This document shows, one piece after another, positions 22,227 to 26,134 of a DNA stretch of 26,134 nucleotides. The position numbers and the translations under genes are program-made. Numbering within the stretch: the stretch's first letter is position 1; every line of letters starts with the position of its first letter. Source of the stretch: Bacilli bacterium (GTDB lineage Bacteria > Bacillota_I > Bacilli_A > RF39 > UBA660); NCBI GenBank assembly GCA_029004695.1, contig JAQVZB010000006.1, positions 1 to 26,134 of the forward strand, read 5' to 3'. Below the pieces are notes generated by a model. That model did not search any database. It was not told the DNA's origin and was given only the letters and a program-made list of their open reading frames with translations.

Positions 22227-25200
22227 ATGGAAGAAATATTTAATAAATTTAAGAATATTGATGTTGATAATATTTATGGATTGACTGACGAATTAAATAC
22301 TTTATTTATATTAAAATATTATAAAAAAACTAAACGAAATATATTAATATTAACAAGTTCAGTATATCAAGCTAATAAATATTATAAGAAAATGAAAACT
22401 TATACAAAAAATGTTTTCTTTTTTCCAATGGATGATTTTTTAACTTCAGTAGCTGTTTCCACATCACCTGAATTTAAAGCTCAAAGACTTCAGACTATTA
22501 ATAATATAAATAATAATCAGCCTTGTATAATAATTACAAATTTAATGGGATTTTTAAAATATATTCCAAATAAAAATGATTTTGATAAATCAATAATAAA
22601 TTTAGAAGAAAAAATGATAATAAAAAGAAATAAGTTAATAGAGGTTTTAGATTATATTGGCTATCAAAAAGAATCTTTAGTAACATCAACTGGAGAATAT
22701 TCGGTTAGAGGTTTTATTATTGATGTTTTTCCATTCAATTATGATAATCCGATTCGTATAGAATTTTTTGGTGATGAAATTGAAAGTATAAGAGAATTTA
22801 ATTATGACACTCAATTATCAACAAAAAAATTAAATGAAATAAAAATATTACCATATAAAGAAATAATTTCAAAAAATTATTTTTCTATATATGATTATTT
22901 AGATGATCCTGTTGTATTTAAAATTGATAATGAATTAATAAATAACTCTTATAAACATCTTCAAGAAGAAATATTTAATTATAAAACTATTAATAAAATT
23001 GATTCAAATTACAAGTACATGTTTTATTTAGATGAGATTTTAGTGAAAAAATCTATAAACATGAATAATATTGGCCTAAATAAAGCAAATTCGATTTCTT
23101 ATTCATCTCAAGCGATAGAATATTTTAATGGTAATATAAATCTATTAAAAAACTTTGTGATGTCAAAAATAAATATAAACACGATAATTTTTATGACTAC
23201 TAACGAAAAATTAATAAGTAAAATAGTTAAATTATTTGATAATAATATTTGTTTAGATAAAATTTCGAAAAATAAAATTAATATAATTAAAAAAAATATT
23301 AATGAAGGTTTTATTATTAATAATTCTATTTATATAAGTGAAAATGACATTATTAAAAATAATAAAATAGATAATAAACAGAATATTATTAAAATTGGGA
23401 CAAAAATAAAATCTTTTTCTGATTTAGTTAAAGGAGATTATGTTGTTCATCGTGACTATGGAATTGGAATATATGACGGCGTGATAACTTTAGAAGTAAT
23501 AGGATATAAAAAGGATTATATATTAATTAAATATCTGGGTAATGATAAAGTTTATGTTCCTGTAGAAAAAATAAATACGATATATAAATATTCTGATCGG
23601 GATGGTGCTAAACCCAAAATTAATAAGTTAGGAAGTTTAACATGGGAAAAAACTAAAAAAAATGTTAAAGAAAAAATTACTGATATTTATGATGAATTAT
23701 TAAACTTATATACTAATCGGGTAAAAGAAACTGTAACCCCTTATTTATATTTCCCGGAAGAATCAGAATTTAGTAAAGATTTTGAATATACTGAAACGCT
23801 TGATCAAATTAAATGTATAAGAGAAATTGATGAGGATCTTTCTAAAGATATTCCAATGGATCGTTTATTATGTGGTGATGTAGGGTTTGGTAAAACTGAA
23901 GTGGCTTTTAGAAGTATTTTTAAAACCGTAATGAATGGTTTTCAAGTTGCATATTTATGTCCAACCACGATTTTATCTAAGCAACAATATGAAGTGGCTA
24001 TTAAAAGATTTGCTAAATTCAACTTAAATATAAAACTTTTAAATAGATTTACTAATAATAAAGAAGCCGAAAATATTTTTGCCGGTTTGCAAAATGGTAA
24101 AATAGATATAATCTTCGGAACTCATCGTTTATTAAATAAAAATATTAAATATTTCGATTTGGGACTACTTATTATTGATGAAGAACAAAGATTTGGCGTA
24201 ATGCAAAAAGAAAAAATAAAAGCTATTAAAAAGAATGTTAATGTTTTAACTTTATCTGCAACCCCAATTCCTAGAACTTTAAAAATGTCTATGTCTGGTT
24301 TAAAAGATTTATCAATTTTAGATACACCTCCAGAAGATAGATTACCTATTCAGACTTATGTACTTGAAGAAAATGATATTTTGATTAAAGATATAATATA
24401 TAAAGAAATGTCTCGAAATGGCCAAGTGTTTTTATTATATAATAATGTTAAAAAAATCGAAGATATGTATTTTAAAATAAAAGAACTGGTTCCTGATGCT
24501 AAAATTAACTTTGCTCATGGTCAAATGAAGAAATCGCAATTAGAAACAATAATTGAGAATTTTATAATGTATAAATTTGATGTTTTAATATGCTCTACCA
24601 TAATTGAAACCGGTATCGATATTCAAAATGTTAATAGTTTAATTGTTATCGATGCGCAAAATTTTGGTTTAAGTCAATTGTATCAATTAAGAGGTCGAAT
24701 AGGTAGAAGCAATAAAATTGGTTACTGTTATTTAATGTATAATAAGAATAAAGTATTAAATGATCCAGCAATTAAAAGATTAAAAGCTATAAAAGAATTT
24801 ACTGAATTGGGAAGTGGATATAAAATTGCTCTAAGAGATTTATCTATAAGAGGAGCAGGCGATTTATTAGGAAGAGAGCAAGCGGGTTATATAGATTCAG
24901 TAGGATTTAATTTATATACTCAAATGATTAAAGAAGTAGTAGAAGAAATAAAAGGAGAAAAGAAAATTAACCAAGAAGATAAACAACCATTATTAATGGT
25001 TGATACTCATATTTCTCCTAATTATGTAGCTGATGAAAATATTCGAATTGAAATTCATAATTTAATAAATAAAATCGAAGATCTTAAGTCATTAAAAGAA
25101 GTAAAATCAGAAATTGAAGATAGATTCGGAACTATTGATAATAAAGTAGAAATATATATGTATGAAGAATGGTTTGAAAAAATAACAGAAAAATTAAATA

Positions 25201-25433
25201 TAAAAAAAATAATACAAACAAAAGATAAAATAGAAATATATTTATCTCAAGATTTATCTTCAAAAATTAATGGCGAAAAATTGTTTCTTCAAACTTATAA
25301 TATTAATGAAAATTTTAAAATAAAATATCAAAGAAGTAGTATCATTATAAGTTTGAAAATCAATAATAGAAAACAACATTTTATATATGATTTAGTAGAT
25401 CTATTATTAGCAATTAAAACTCATATTGAATAA
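22227..25433 (+). CDS. mfd: Transcription-repair coupling factor Mfd
   Basis: Mfd displaces stalled RNA polymerase and recruits the UvrA excision machinery. The 1068-aa protein has the N-terminal UvrB-like module (about 1-340), the CarD-like RNA-polymerase-interaction domain starting DLVKGDYVVHRDYGIG (399-414), a RecG-like translocase with Walker A GDVGFGKT (550-557) and DEEQ (651-654), the TRG-type region with RGRIGRSNK, and the C-terminal D7 autoinhibitory domain. It is about 80-110 residues shorter than the E. coli and B. subtilis forms. The ribosome site is AAAGGAAA. The 97-nt gap before it holds no clear promoter. Confidence 0.96.
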   Translation: MEEIFNKFKNIDVDNIYGLTDELNTLFILKYYKKTKRNILILTSSVYQANKYYKKMKTYTKNVFFFPMDDFLTSVAVSTSPEFKAQRLQTINNINNNQPCIIITNLMGFLKYIPNKNDFDKSIINLEEKMIIKRNKLIEVLDYIGYQKESLVTSTGEYSVRGFIIDVFPFNYDNPIRIEFFGDEIESIREFNYDTQLSTKKLNEIKILPYKEIISKNYFSIYDYLDDPVVFKIDNELINNSYKHLQEEIFNYKTINKIDSNYKYMFYLDEILVKKSINMNNIGLNKANSISYSSQAIEYFNGNINLLKNFVMSKININTIIFMTTNEKLISKIVKLFDNNICLDKISKNKINIIKKNINEGFIINNSIYISENDIIKNNKIDNKQNIIKIGTKIKSFSDLVKGDYVVHRDYGIGIYDGVITLEVIGYKKDYILIKYLGNDKVYVPVEKINTIYKYSDRDGAKPKINKLGSLTWEKTKKNVKEKITDIYDELLNLYTNRVKETVTPYLYFPEESEFSKDFEYTETLDQIKCIREIDEDLSKDIPMDRLLCGDVGFGKTEVAFRSIFKTVMNGFQVAYLCPTTILSKQQYEVAIKRFAKFNLNIKLLNRFTNNKEAENIFAGLQNGKIDIIFGTHRLLNKNIKYFDLGLLIIDEEQRFGVMQKEKIKAIKKNVNVLTLSATPIPRTLKMSMSGLKDLSILDTPPEDRLPIQTYVLEENDILIKDIIYKEMSRNGQVFLLYNNVKKIEDMYFKIKELVPDAKINFAHGQMKKSQLETIIENFIMYKFDVLICSTIIETGIDIQNVNSLIVIDAQNFGLSQLYQLRGRIGRSNKIGYCYLMYNKNKVLNDPAIKRLKAIKEFTELGSGYKIALRDLSIRGAGDLLGREQAGYIDSVGFNLYTQMIKEVVEEIKGEKKINQEDKQPLLMVDTHISPNYVADENIRIEIHNLINKIEDLKSLKEVKSEIEDRFGTIDNKVEIYMYEEWFEKITEKLNIKKIIQTKDKIEIYLSQDLSSKINGEKLFLQTYNINENFKIKYQRSSIIISLKINNRKQHFIYDLVDLLLAIKTHIE

Positions 25434-25450
25434 AAAATAAAAAAAGAAGC

Positions 25451-25470
25451 ACACTACATTTAAGTGGTGT
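25451..25470 (+). promoter_or_regulatory. Hairpin overlapping the ribosome site of the spoVT-like gene
   Basis: ACACTAC (25451-25457) pairs fully with GTGGTGT (25464-25470), with one G-U pair, over a 6-nt loop. The only Shine-Dalgarno-like sequence before the ATG at 25476 is this GGTG, so the stem would hide it. There is no T-run behind it, so it is not a terminator. Confidence 0.4.
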
Positions 25471-25475
25471 AGAAG

Positions 25476-25979
25476 ATGAACGAAAATGGTTATATAAGAA
25501 AAATAGATGAATTAGGTAGAATAGTAATTCCTAAGGAATTGAGACAAAGATTAAGAATTCTAGAAGGAGAAAATTTAATTATTAATTGTATTGATAAGAA
25601 TATTAAGGTTTCAAAATTTTCTTATGTAGTTAATAATGAAAATTTTATTAAAAAAATCGGTGATACTTTTAATTTGGTATTTAATTATAATATAATAATT
25701 ACTGATTTAGATAATATTATATATAGTAATAATGAATTTAAAAATTTAAAATTAAATAGTTCGTTAAATAAATTAATTAATGTAAAAGATTTAAAAGACA
25801 CTAAAAAAATAAAACTTAACAATGAAATTATAATAAACGGTAATATATTTGTCGAAGAAATTATTGCATCATCAACAGTAATTGGTATAGTTATTATTTA
25901 TACATCAGAAAATATTAGTTTATTATCTTTTTCTAAATTTATAGCAAAAATAATAAGTGCTCATATTGAATGTATTTAA
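25476..25979 (+). CDS. spoVT: SpoVT/AbrB-family transition-state regulator
   Basis: The 167-aa protein has an N-terminal AbrB swapped-hairpin DNA-binding domain (1-50; GYIRKIDELGRIVIPKELRQ, then LRILEGENL) and a C-terminal GAF-like sensing domain (about 55-167), the architecture and length of SpoVT (178 aa). AbrB itself lacks the second domain. In B. subtilis SpoVT tunes sigma-G dependent forespore genes and lies right after mfd, as here. Conservation beyond the AbrB domain is weak. The start has only GGTG as a ribosome site, inside a hairpin (25451-25470). The target genes cannot be inferred. Confidence 0.85.
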   Translation: MNENGYIRKIDELGRIVIPKELRQRLRILEGENLIINCIDKNIKVSKFSYVVNNENFIKKIGDTFNLVFNYNIIITDLDNIIYSNNEFKNLKLNSSLNKLINVKDLKDTKKIKLNNEIIINGNIFVEEIIASSTVIGIVIIYTSENISLLSFSKFIAKIISAHIECI

Positions 25980-26134
25980 GCTTTCTTGAATTAATAAAAT
26001 GGTAACAAGTTAGTGTAAAGAGGTTTGGGGATTATTTAGAAAGAAAATGATAATTATTATTGTTTTTTTTTAAATATTTATATTAAATCTCTAATGCTCG
26101 TGAAATTGATTTAAGTGCAGTGTTATAAATATAT
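25980..26134. other. Non-coding tail of the window
   Basis: No reading frame is evident. A weak AT-only hairpin, AATGAT (26046-26051) with ATTATT (26056-26061), is followed by nine T residues and may be a terminator. TGTTATAAA at 26121-26129 resembles the extended -10 elements seen elsewhere, so a rightward gene may begin beyond the edge. Confidence 0.35.

Noticed and set aside
23748..23763. Noc-site-like TATTTCCCGGAAGAAT in mfd
   Set aside because: It has four mismatches to the consensus and is not palindromic; it encodes the FPEE segment of mfd and needs no further explanation.

Overview
This 26 kb window is the chromosomal replication-origin region of a very AT-rich member of the Bacillota (Bacilli-like). 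The gene order noc-rsmG-mnmG-mnmE-jag-yidC-rnpA-rpmH | dnaA-dnaN-...-recF-gyrB-gyrA-(SRP RNA)-tadA-dnaX-ebfC-recR-bofA-holB-ricT-pth-mfd-spoVT follows the Bacillus subtilis origin arrangement with many genes removed. UGA is a normal stop (rnpA, recF and the bofA-like gene all end in TGA) and Trp is written TGG, so this is genetic code 11 and not the Mycoplasma/Spiroplasma code. ComK, Noc, a BofA-like protein and a SpoVT-like regulator point to a reduced-genome relative of Bacilli, possibly one of the uncultured low-GC gut lineages; that last step is inference.

Layout. Positions 1-102 hold the 3' end of an unidentified rightward gene that converges on noc at a shared hairpin. From 109 to 7311 everything is on the minus strand, in two transcription units: rpmH-rnpA-yidC-jag, ended by a terminator inside the 3' end of jag, and mnmE-mnmG-rsmG-noc, with its own extended -10 promoter. 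Positions 7312-7611 are the rpmH/dnaA divergent intergenic region, with a strong rpmH promoter and a cluster of six TGTTRATAW motifs that look like lineage-specific DnaA boxes. From 7612 to the end all genes are on the plus strand, co-directional with replication away from the origin.

Plus-strand genes cover replication initiation and elongation (dnaA, dnaN, dnaX, holB), recombination and repair (recF, recR, mfd), supercoiling (gyrB, gyrA), translation and tRNA functions (tadA, pth, SRP RNA), nucleoid or regulatory proteins (ebfC, comK, ricT, spoVT) and one small membrane protein of the BofA family. A ComK homologue sits between dnaN and recF.

The most striking element is chromosome-organisation signalling. 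The gene-free stretch between gyrA and the SRP RNA carries three perfect parS sites (TGTTTCACGTGAAACA), and one of them lies 23 bp centre to centre from a perfect Noc-binding site (TATTTCCCGGGAAATA). Two further perfect Noc sites lie inside dnaX and just upstream of pth. The noc gene keeps Noc-type specificity residues but has no N-terminal amphipathic membrane helix and carries a long acidic linker. No parA or parB is present in the window although parS is.
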